Assembly (NCBI GenBank): GCA_037349315.1
Contig: JBAIAC010000027.1
Span: forward strand, 3,348,001 to 3,412,000
Length of the DNA: 64,000 bases
From: Chelydra serpentina
Taxonomy: Eukaryota; Chordata; Testudines; Chelydridae
Direction of reading: 5' to 3'
Part shown: positions 11,723-23,100 of the stretch, piece by piece
How positions within the stretch are numbered: the first letter of the stretch is position 1
Layout of the letters: each line of letters starts with the position of its first letter
Notes under the pieces: model-generated
Database searches by the model: none
What the model saw: the letters and a program-made list of their open reading frames with translations, nothing else
What the model was told of the DNA's origin: nothing
Position numbers and translations under genes: made by a program

Positions 11723-12476
11723 TACGCCTGGGGGAATTCTGCGCTACTGTGCAATGCAGAATTTTGCAGAAATTAATGTGCACGCAGCATTTCCTTTCCC
11801 ACACAAATGGACTGCAGTGCTGCTAGCCGCCACTAGGGGCCACTGGACTTGGCAGAGCCCAGCTTGCACATAGAAGACACTGCTAGGGAGAGGGAGTTAG
11901 AGGGTTCCTGGCAGCTGCAGTTCCCAGCATGTTCCCTGAGGGAAGGAGAGGGCGGCATGCAGGAAACTCTGTGCAAGCCTGGGACCAAGCATCAGGCTGT
12001 TTCTCCCTCTGGATCCCTGGTCTCGGGGGGGGGGCGGGAAGAATGGGTGTCTGGGCTAGGGGTGGGTTCTGGGGTGAGAAGGGGGCAGAGAAAGAGGAGC
12101 TGGGTTGTCATAGATCAGGCCTGCACAACTCGTAAAGCAGTGAGGGCCATATTACTCCCAAGAAAATTGCCGAGGGCCGAAACTCTTCTCCCGCCCGCCG
12201 AAACTCTTCTCTTTTTGCTCTACCCCCTCCCCCCGCGGGCCGTATGTTGTGCAGGCCTGACATACGGGTTTCTTTAACTCTCTACTCCCAGGGGAATTTT
12301 TGTGTGTGTCTGTATTGTTACAGACATACTTGCTGACAGGTATTTTGAAATAAATTTCCAAAATAATTGAAACTGGCGTAATTCCGCAGTGTTATTTTGA
12401 CAAATAAAATTTGCAGAATTTTAAAATATTGTGTGCAGAATTTTTAATTTTTTGGCACAGAATGCCCCCAGAAGTA
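11723..12476. mobile_element. Non-autonomous DNA transposon, host of a nested insertion
   Basis: About 754 bp. Left end TACGCCTGGGGGAATTCTG against the reverse-complemented right end TACTTCTGGGGGCATTCTG makes an inverted repeat of about 20 bp with a few mismatches. Flanks GTAAAATT and GTAAAAAT are similar. It is interrupted by the 144-bp element at 12116-12259. The G+C-rich centre gives open frames that look spurious. Confidence 0.6.
12116..12259. mobile_element. Nested hAT-like element with perfect 14-bp TIRs
   Basis: The ends CAGGCCTGCACAAC (12116-12129) and GTTGTGCAGGCCTG (12246-12259) are exact reverse complements. It lies inside the 11723-12476 element. The target duplication is weak (TCATAGAT against ACATACGG). 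Confidence 0.75.
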
Positions 12477-13861
12477 GTAAAAATGATTCTCCATATCAGT
12501 TGGTTTATGAATCAGTGCTGCAGCCTCTTCTTTGTTGGATCATCCCAGAGGGAATGTTGCTGTGTACTGATTTCACATACTGAGGATATTTCCTTCAGGT
12601 TAGGAACTATTTGAGTGAATAGTTATGTTGAAGCATGCGGAAAACCCAAGCTGCCTACCTAACAAAATGCTAATGGACAGGACAGTGTGAGCTAACAGTC
12701 CATTTCTAAACAGTTCAGTGCTTCACCTGGTGGGGAGTAGCCTGTTTGCTGAGGATGGCTTCATGGCTGGTGAAGACCAGATCCTTCGTGTTACGTTTCT
12801 TTTCTTCATGTTCATAGTAAGATATTGTAAAAATTCTTTCACAAACAAAGTAAAAAAAATTCTATGGCTGAAGACATGAACAGTGAAACCTCATGCTTCA
12901 GGGCATCAGTGGATCGCTGCAGGGGCGAAGAGGAAACTTTCTCGTCACACTACCAGATACTGCCTTGTTAGCGAGGTTTTCAGTTTAGATATTGGCGTCT
13001 TCCAAGACAGGATACCGGGACCATACCAGATCAATGTGCCTGTGTAGCAATTTGTACCTTTCCATAAGCCTTACAAGAGCTCCATGTGTCTTTGTTTCCT
13101 CTTCCTCCCCAGCATGCCGAAGGACCTGACATCTGGCCCTACTCTCTTTCCCTCCTGGCATGTCTATATTTTTATTTGCTCCTGGCTTTGTAACACTCTG
13201 TAAGTCTGCCATATTCTTTCCCAGTGTCTGCCAGGTACTGGCTAGTGGGGTGGGGGGAAAATCTCTGTTGTTGAATTTCCTTCAAGACCTTAGCCCGGAT
13301 TCTTTTACTGTAAGTCAGAGCTTTGCGAGCCAGAAGAGGCTTGGTTTGTCTATGAAGCAGAATACCAAGTCAGCGTTTATCACCAGAATGGTGGTGGCGG
13401 GTGAGCAATGTACCATCTGATCGCTGTTTGATGGGCTCGTATGAAACAAGTTGGAGGTGATGAGGTCAATGGATAGAATAGAAAAGACACAGCCCCAGTC
13501 TTAGTGAACAAGTGACCACATCACAAAAACCATGACCACGATTGGCGCCAATTGACCCCCTTATTGGTAATCTCAGCAGACAGGCTGAATTCCTCTCTTA
13601 ACCCAAAGCAGTGGTTGGTCTCTCCAGATCAGGGATGAGGCACACAGGCCGAGAGGAGCAGTGAGTAGAAAGTGTATATTGCTGCTGTACCTGCCCTGGT
13701 AATACAGGATAGCAGCCAGCACCTTCACTTGGAAAGCAACTCATTTTCTTTTTCTTTTAACTGTTACTGGTGAAGAGTCATAACCGAAGCCAGACTAAGC
13801 TCCCACATAGTTTATCAGGTGGCAGTATTAATGTCACTGGGTTCCCTGCAGCCTGCTGGCC

Positions 13862-14178
13862 ATGTCATCCATCCTTGGAAAGATGAGGAAACTTGGCAGT
13901 TCTGATGTGGAGGACTCTGAAGTCACGGACGAGCACACAGATGGTGAGGATTCCATTCTGGGAACTCCCAACAGCCTTCAGGGCAGCCAGAGCACGAAGG
14001 TACAGCAGCTGCCCAAAAGCAACATCTTCGCTAGACGAGGCCGCTTTGGGATGGGGGATAGCGATAAGAACATGGCACCCATGGACTCCTTGTACCAGAT
14101 GGACCACCTGGTGTCTGCTCCCGTCATCAAGTTTAATATCAATATGGATAGGGCAAAAATACACAATCAGTTTGCCAA
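13862..14178 (+). CDS. TRPV1: TRPV1 coding exon 1 (start codon)
   Basis: ATG at 13862, 10 nt after a good acceptor (ttccctgcag, ends 13851); donor gtaagt at 14179. Encodes the cytoplasmic N-terminal tail, residues 1-106, beginning [10 protein letters not shown] as in chicken TRPV1 and unlike mammals. Contains [10 protein letters not shown] and the [10 protein letters not shown] stretch. Confidence 0.95.
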
Positions 14179-17100
14179 GTAAGTTCCTGATATATTGGGT
14201 ATATATGATTTCAGGGGTTGGGCTGCATAGCTCAGCATTTACCCATTGCACCACAGTATTTGATATCCGATAGTTCAGTATTTCCTACGCTTAAAGAATG
14301 GGAAGTACCCCAAATACTATGGTACATTTAATGACTATTGCCCATTCTGGAGTTGTATCTCTGAATACAATCTACTCTCTAAATGAATCAATAGGCGCGC
14401 ACTCAGTGCTTCTAGGAATCAAACCCTTTGATGTCTTACTCAAAATTAGTGGGTACCTTTTGAAAATGTCCTGAATCATTTACCCAAAGCTATACAGTGA
14501 ATCAGTGGTAGAGCTGGGATTAGAACTCAGGAGTTCCTGGCCCCCAGGAGTGTAATCAGATGTTAGACTTAGTTGCTTAGTTGGATTTGAGTTCTTGTTC
14601 TTAACTTTTCACCAGCTAAAACATAATTTCACCAGTACATCTGTTTGTCTAAACCATTATGATCTTACAGACTGTACAATTCATATATGTAATTGTGCCA
14701 CTGAAAGCCAGTAATGGAAGTATAATTGTCTGGTGGTTTTTAAGAGACTTGCTTAATCCTTACGTTTCAGTAACTAAATTTATCTTTGTCAGGTTCCTAT
14801 CTACCAATTCCATTGCAAGCTGCTCAGAAAAAGCTTTCAAGTTCTATGATCGCAGAAGGATCTTTGATGCTGTGGCCCAAGGTGACACAAGTGATCTGAA
14901 TGACCTGCTGATCTATCTCCATGAGACCCGGAAGCATCTCACAGACAATGAGTTCAAAGGTACCCAGTAGTGTCAGATGAATCCAAATGCCATTCCCCTC
15001 TTCCAGCAGCACTGCTGAGATTAAAAGATCAGCATGGTGTTAATTTAAATACACGGTAAGACATTGCAGGGGGTTCTGCATCATGCAGTAGTTTCCCATA
15101 GACTGGGCAATTCTCTATGAAGATCCTGGAAATTTCAGAAAAGTTTGAGAGGTTATTTGTGAAACCCTAAATGTCCCTGGGTTCTTCCATCCATTCAGAA
15201 GATCCCAGATCCCTTGTGATTACTGCATGCCTAGGTGTCAGAGGGCAGGTTTGTAATGCCCCTTTTTATAGCTGTAACCCTTTTGTTACAGAGCCGGAAA
15301 CTGGGAAAACCTGCTTATTGAAAGCCATGCTGAATCTGCATGATGGGAAGAATGATACCATTCCCCTGCTTCTGGAAATTGCGGAGAAGACAGGCAATCT
15401 GAAAGAGTTAGTTAATGCAGAATATACTGACAACTACTACAAGGGTAAGAGAGGCAGCTGGGAGAATGTCTGGCCTTGCCTGAGCCTAAGTCTGTATCGA
15501 AAGACTGGAGAGAGGCTACACAGGACAGTGTGAGCCCTTTAGACGTTTCTCTGTATGTGACCAAGAATGCAGCTCTGGTTCTGGGAAAGCAGAACCACAA
15601 ACTGCCAGAGAACCTTGCTATTAGTCAGCGGTTGTGTTCCTGAAATACCTGGATCACACCTGCCATTTATGCCAGTGACATGTTTGGTTAATGTGGTCTA
15701 ATTTTTTTCCCCTTCTAGATGCACATTGGTGGGATAGGGTTGGGAGCACATTGGCAGGGGAGCAAGGAAGCCTGCATTTGCTGCCTCTGTTGTCTCCATT
15801 CTGTTGATAAATAGAGCACTTCAGTCTCCAGGGCTGTTCAGTTGTCCTTTTTCACCAGCATTGCATTAACCTCAGAAGAAGGAGCCTGTAGTGTCTGGAA
15901 GCTGTTTCTCTGTGTTATGTGATGTGAGATTTCCATGGTCTGATGAGTGTTTCCCTAGGTCAGACTGCTCTCCACATTGCCATCGAGAGGAGGAATATGT
16001 ACTTGGTGAAGCTCTTGGTCCAAAATGGAGCAGACGTTCATGCGAGAGCTCACGGGGAGTTCTTCAGAAAAATCAAAGGGAAACCTGGCTTTTATTTTGG
16101 TAGGGAAAACAAGGAGCATGATGCATGATTTCAGTCACTGATCAAGTAACCAAGAGAATTGTCCCAAATGTGAGCTGTTCAAATACTCTTGATTATGGAG
16201 GACCGGCTGACCCACAAATAGCAGAGGGGCTATCCAACCTGCCCTAGTATTTCCCTAATGGGGGCTGGGATTACAAAGGAGCTAAGGCAGTTAGGCATGC
16301 ATTTCCCATTGATATTCAGTGCAAGATGGGTACCTAACCCCATTTGTCTTTTGAACTACCTCTGTATCTCTTGATGGGTTGTATCATTATTAAAGGCACC
16401 TTCTAGCTCTGCACTCAATATTTCTATAGCCATCTATTTTCAGTGGGAAGAGGATGTTATAATGTAGCATAACATTTTTTTTTCTGCCTAAAACTTAGTG
16501 GGTGAGGTCCCAACACAACAAGTCTTTTTTGGCGGGAAAACTCCCTTAACTCATTCAGTCCTTTTAACCAAAATATAGGGACCATTCAAAGTGTATTTCT
16601 AATTTGAGAATTCTGTTTTATTTCAACTCTTCATATGCTGGGTCTAGATAACCCCAATGTATTGATCAGCAAGGTATGAAGATGTTCACTAGGGAGTGAA
16701 ATTCACCCATGTTTCAAGGGTCTGCACAAGTTTTATGCACTGCTTAAGTCCCATAGGGAAATACAATTTTTACAATGAGATTACCATTTGGTACAGTATT
16801 TGATGGAGAATTGCTCACCTCTGTCACGGTGGGAGGTTGCATATTCTCCTTTGCTTTTAGGCTCATAAAGGTGACTTTTGTACATTTGGTGAGTTTTCTG
16901 ACCAGTGGTTCATGTTGCTTGCCATTAGGTGAACTGCCTCTTTCCCTGGCTGCCTGCACCAACCAGCTAGGCATTGTGAAATTCCTCCTGGAGAATCTGT
17001 ATCATCCAGCCAATATAGCTGGCCAGGACTCTATGGGCAATACAGTTCTGCACGCCCTTGTGGAGATTGCAGATAACACCAAGGATAACACCAAGTTTGT

Positions 17101-20100
17101 AACAAAGGTGTATAACAGCATTTTGATCCTTGGTGCCAAAATTAACCCGATGCTGAAGCTGGAAGAGATCGCTAACAAGAAGGGACTGACTCCTTTAACC
17201 TTGGCTGCAAAGAAAGGGAAGATAGGGGTAGGTGAACACATACCTGTTACCCTTTCAAATGACGCATAGTATAATCAAAACATTTACACTGGGTACATGT
17301 CATTACTTGCTGCCTGGGCCTAGCAGACCGAGACCGTGGAAAACTTTGCAGGACTTAACACTGGAGTTTAAAAAGCAAAGCGTTGGCATAGTCTAGGTAA
17401 TTTGTCCAGAGGGAGTCATGTAGTACCACTACACATATGTCAGCCTAGATGGAAACAGTAAAAGTGCCCTGGCTGCATCTCAGGTGGAGTAGGAAGCGCA
17501 TCTTTGACTGGCTGACATGGCCAATTCCAAAACATTTCCCATTCACCAAGACAGTGACTTCAAAGGGATATGAAACCGGTACTTCTAGATGTCTGTTTTA
17601 GGTTGAGAGGCCAAAGATAGTCTCAAATCTTAACTGGAAGAGACTAGAGAGACACGTCTTTGTGTTACTGCATTAGCCCATTTGCCACATTCATATTGCT
17701 CCATTCCCCAGAACCCAATGAGATCACTGGCTTTTGGATATTGCGAGCTGTGAGCTGTACAGTATCCCAATGGCTTGACATCAGTGCAGTTAAGCCAGGG
17801 AGGCATCTGACCTCCTGTGTTATTGAGAAACTGAGTAACAAAAAATCTACCACAGCTGAAATGTTGGTCACATATTATTCTTTTATGATCAGATTTTCGC
17901 CTATATCCTTAGACGAGAGATCAAAGAGCCTGAGTGTAGGCATCTGTCTAGGAAGTTCACCGAATGGGCCTATGGACCCGTCCATTCATCTCTTTATGAC
18001 CTGTCCTCCATAGACACGTGTGAGAAAAACTCAGTGCTTGAGATAATTGCATATAGCAGCAAAACACCAGTGAGTATGAAACCTCCTCTACACTTTCTTA
18101 CTGGGTTCAGTGGTCAGCTGCGTTCTGTAGAGTGCATGTCTCTGAAGGAAGGTGTGCACCATTTTGCAGAGCTTTGTTACGAGTAAATAGTGATCAGGAA
18201 GTGTGCAGAGATGTAATTTCATTCTTGGCACGAGTCTATGCAGTGATATCCCTTTTGCCCACCTGACCGTGGAAGCTAATCCTGGGACTTTTTATCGCAA
18301 ATATTCCCCTTTGGCTTGAAGCCAGCAGTACTGTTTACAGGAGTGCTCGCTCAGACAAGTAAGGGTACAGACATGCCATAAAGCAAGCCTTAGTGTTGTG
18401 TGTCATTCCCTGGCACTCCTTTGGGCTCCTGAGAAAAGCATTTTATAGTTAGAGCAGGGGACTGGGAGACAGGCCTCCTGGCTTCTGTTCTCAGCTCTGC
18501 TCCTAACTCACTGAGCAACCCTGGACAAATCATTCTACTTTAGTTTCCGTATCTGTGAGACTGGGATAATGACACTTCCCTGCCTTCCAGGGATTGGAGG
18601 ATGTGTTCGCTGGGGGCAATGAGATTTCATTTACTGTTTGCAAAGCCCTTTGGCAGTTGCTCTCTCATATTACGTGTGTATTGACTTTTTTGGGACTCCC
18701 ATTCCTTCTCTCTCTCGTCCCCCTGGCAGAATCGCCATGAGATGCTGCTGGTAGAGCCCCTGAACAGGTTGCTGCAGGACAAGTGGGACCGATTCGTCAA
18801 ACGCCTGTTTTACTTCAACTTCTTTGTTTATGCCATGCACGTTATCACACTCACCATGGCCGCCTACTTCAGACCTGTGAAGAAACACGGAAAGGTACTT
18901 CACTGGTCATGCTCATCCATGTCACCACCCTGGGGATGAATTCCCAGGCCTGCCTGCCATGTTCATGGCACCAGAGCTTAAAAGGTTCTTCCTTCTTTTC
19001 TGAGTGAGGGGGAGAGAAAACGCAGAGGAAGGATTCCTCCTCCAGCCCCCTCCTTGGAGAATGGAGGGAGCAGTGCTTCTAGGGACCAATCCTAGGGGAA
19101 GCCAAGCACCTTCAACTGCTCAGCAGACAGATCCTTTTCCATCTTCAGCTGTGCTGACCCTGTGCTCCTGTGTTATGCAGCCTCCCTTCAGATTGGAATA
19201 CACCACCGAGGAGTGTTTTCGAGTCATCGGCGAGATCCTGAGTGTGCTGGGAGGTCTCTATTTCTTTTTCAGAGGGGTAAGAGCTTTGAGATTTCCCCTT
19301 AGAGCCATGTGGGTAGGTGGGAGCCAAAAATAGGTGCCCCCCCTTGATTTGGGCTTGTTGCTATTAGAGTCCTACCTGCAGTTTTCGAGTGAGGGATGGT
19401 TTTTAATGGCATGGCCAGGAGCTGTCAGGTTTCTACTGAGCTACAAAGCTAAGGTGTAGTTGCCTGTCGTCCTACTGTATGAGAGGGAAGGCCCTACAAA
19501 AGTCTAGGAGTGTCTGAGCACAGATACCAGCCTAGACAAGGCTTAAGGGGGTATTGAATATAGCCAGGGCCTGCAGCATTAAGGATTTTAGAGATCATCA
19601 GTGCTATTTTAAACACAAACTGCTACTGCAGGGATCGGCAACTTTCGGCACGCGGCCTGTCAGGGAAATCCGCTGGCGGCCCGTGATGGTTTGTTTACCT
19701 GCAGTGTCCACAGGTTCGGCCGATCGCAGTTCCCACTGGCCGCTGTTCGCCACTCCAGGCCAATGGGGGCTGCAGGAAGCGGCGGCCAGCACATCCCTCA
19801 GTCCGTACTGCTTCCCGCAGCCCCCATTGGCCTGGAATGGCGAACCGCGGCCAGTGGGAGCTGCGATCACCCGAACCTGTGGATGCTGCAGGTAAACAAA
19901 CCATCCCGGCCCGCCAGCGGATTTCCCTGATGGGCTGTGTGCCAAAGGTTGCTGATCCCTGCGCTACTGTATGGTGGCCAATGTAAAGAATGCCCAGCAA
20001 GTACAATGTGATCACAGTTGCTCAAACCAATGAGCAAATGGGCTGCTGTCTCCCACACAAGCTGCAAGCTCCAGAGTAGTGCTACACTGTGGGGATAACC

Positions 20101-23100
20101 ATAATTGAGGCTCATGCTTACTGGAATTTGTGTTGCTTTTGAGAGGTCCTGTGGGCTAACTTAGGTGAGCTGTTTCCCTTTTCCCCGCTTGGACCAGCTC
20201 AGCAGACCTCCCGAGCACTTACAGGGGCAGTGGATGCAGCAGCATTTCCAACAAGTTTGACCCAGACAACAGTCCGCACTTAGATACAGAGTCATGGGTC
20301 CCCTGGGCAGATTCACAGTGGAAATGTACTTGCCAGCCTGAAACTGGCTTTTCGTCTCCCTTTTTCGCAGATACAATATTTCCTGCAGAGGCGGCCCTCG
20401 TTGAAGACTCTGCTAGCTGACAGTTACAGTGAGGTTCTTTTGTAAGCTTCTCAGCAACTTCTTTATTTGTGTTGGAATGTGGCATTTAGGAGCCTGAGGG
20501 ACTCCGGGCCTTGGCTTGAGCCAGGCGTTGAATGTACAGGCTTTGAAATAAGCACAGTGCTTTTCATCCCCCAGTTCTCCTAGTACTTGACACAGGTGGC
20601 TCCAGGTCATAACCCTCGTTTACAGGTGGGGAAAGTGAGGTGCTGAGAGGTTAACTGTCGGGGTCCCGCAGCAGAGCCAGGAATTGATCTTGGGACTCTT
20701 GACTTGCAGTCCGATGCCCTGTGCACTGGGCCATGCTGAAACCTCTCTTGTCCCCAATGGTACCTTCCGCTTTATGCTATTGGAGCCCTCTGCCTTCTCC
20801 AGTCGGAAGGCTGCTACACAGGGCAGCTCCCTGAACTGCTGCCAGTTCTGTGGTGAGAGAGAGGGAGTGCCAGAGTGCTCAAGGACAACAGAGAATTGTG
20901 GCTTGTCTTGCTGACATTCTGCAAGGCAGAAGAACAGCAGTGGGGATGGAGAAACGGGTATGTGGGCAACTCGGGAGTTATCAAGGGGAGAGGAATTGTG
21001 GAGGGTGCAGAAGACAAGTGAAGCATGAAAGGAAAGAATCTTTCAAGGGATGGAGGTTGGCCTAGGGGGACATGATTGTCCAGGTTCTGATGTGCTTTTG
21101 GGGAGTTCCTGAGTCCACTGTGTATGCCTTCATCCCTCCTTTCTTGCCTGCCTGGGAGGATCTGCACTCTATGCTTGGACCATGTTTGTCTTTCAGCTTT
21201 GTCCACTCGCTGTTCCTGTTGAGTTCAGTGGTGCTGTACTTCTGTGGCCAGGAACTCTATGTGGCATCCATGGTGTTCTCCTTGGCACTGGGCTGGGCTA
21301 ACATGCTGTACTACACCCGAGGCTTCCAGCAGATGGGAATTTACTCTGTCATGATTGAGAAGGTCAGTCTAGGGAGCAGCTGGCAAGCACTGCTGAATTT
21401 TCACAGGCCTGGGAAGTGCCTCCACCAACCCAACCTTACGCTTTAAACCAGGGAGAACAGCTTTATTTTCACCTTGGGAAGGGGGGAAATCTACTCACCG
21501 TTGCCAGTGAGTCTGAAAAGGCTCATGTCAGTTAACTCTACTCTCCTCCATTATTTTCAGGCCTTCTCCACAAAGAAGTCTGACCTCTTCATGTGGTCTA
21601 TCCAAGTAGCCCATAGAGGGGGACAAAGAACCACACTGTCTTAGCTTGATTCACACATGAAAAGTTGAAAATATATTTGGCATTAAATATATTGCATATG
21701 CATCTAATAGGTTTTATGAATAATGCAAAGGAAATGTTCTCTATATTGAAAGCCAGTACTAGGAAACTCAGTCATGGTATAAGGCAAGGGCAGTGAGTTC
21801 ACACTGTATAGTTCCTTCTTGGAGCCAAATCAGGACTTTCCACCACTCTTCATTGCAGTTTGTGGTAGATTCCTATAAAATGTTCTGTTTCCATGTTGCA
21901 GATGATCCTGAGGGATTTATGTCGGTTCATGTTTGTCTACCTAGTATTTCTCTTGGGATTTTCCACAGGTAATGTCACCCTGGGAGTTATTTTTTTCTTA
22001 GAGAATCAATGAGATTTAGCAAAAATTACCTTTTCAGTTAATTTAGAATTCCTTTTACCAACTAGAAACTAAGAAATCTACCTCACGCCCCCCCGTATAA
22101 AATCTCTACCACATAAAAATAATAAAGAATACAACTACTTAGCATTTATATGGGGCTTTTTACCCATAGATCTCAAAGTGGCTGGCCAAGCAGCATTATT
22201 CCCATTTCACAGATGGAGAAATTGAGACACCACATTTTCAAGTAATCTCTCATTTTGAATGCCTCCATGTTGGGTGCCCAACTTTAGAATCCTGGGGACT
22301 GATTTTTCAGAGCTTCTGACTCCCCACAACTCCACCTGCAGTTGACAGCCATCAATAGATCGTGTCTAATCGGATACATTTTTGCAAGTTTTTCATTGTT
22401 TGCAAAATGAGCATGGTCTCTGAGTATCTTTTTCTTGTGTGTATATATATCTCCTCCCATTTGCAACAGCTGTGGTGACTCTGATTGAAGATGACTATGA
22501 GGGACAAGAAAATGACAGCTCTCTCTGCACCCGATCAGGCCAGCTGAAGCGTGGCCGCCCGTCATACAACAGTCTGTATTACACTTGCCTGGAGCTGTTC
22601 AAGTTCACCATTGGCATGGGAGATCTAGAGTTCACTGAGAACTACAGGTTTAAGTCTGTCTTTGTCATCCTGTTGGTCCTGTACGTCATCCTCACCTACA
22701 TTCTCCTGCTCAACATGCTGATTGCGCTGATGGGGGAAACTGTGAACAAGATCGCACAAGAGAGTAAGAGCATCTGGAAACTCCAGGTTTGTCGATCCCC
22801 CAAGGGCTCTGGTCTTCATGTTGGAACTAGAAAGAGAACTTGAGGGATAAGCGCTTTGAGGGGAATCTGGAGGGATTGGTATGTTTCTAAACTTGCAGAT
22901 TTTCATGGCTTTCTATCTCCTGATTCCTTACCCATGAGCACAACCCTTATGACTGTCCTTGGCCCCTTTCCTCATCTGGTGTATGATGCAGTGTTTAAGC
23001 AGATGTTCTTGATCTACACTGAATATTTCACAGATATTTGCAGTTTAAGAAAATAAATATTTTTATTATTAGACAATAACAGAGTCAAAAACCAGAAGGC

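Larger units (their letters stand above)
3490..13851. other. SHPK-TRPV1 interval (intergenic plus TRPV1 5' non-coding)
   Basis: No conserved coding exon was recognised. It holds the repeats listed separately (4472-4900, 5139-5550, 6345-6520, 7587-7711, 8309-8405, 10691-10767, 11723-12476), a C-rich then purine-rich tract at about 9702-9740, and otherwise unassigned AT-rich sequence. TRPV1 5' UTR exons and promoter must lie here, because the first coding exon has its own splice acceptor at 13851, but I could not place them. Confidence 0.7.

Noticed and set aside
11849..12277. 142-codon open frame
   Set aside because: Lies across the nested DNA transposons and runs through the inner element's boundary; composition artefact.
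13865..14254. Antisense 129-codon open frame opposite TRPV1 exon 1, and an alternative + frame of 126 codons
   Set aside because: Shadows of a real, homology-supported coding exon.
14761..14792. Earlier TRPV1 exon 2 acceptor at tacgtttcag (14770)
   Set aside because: Would add codons not present in other TRPV1 proteins; the tttgtcag site at 14792 gives the conserved junction.
19554..20115. Several open frames of 80-113 codons on both strands
   Set aside because: All arise from the foldback hAT element at 19629-19961, whose symmetry gives similar peptides on both strands.
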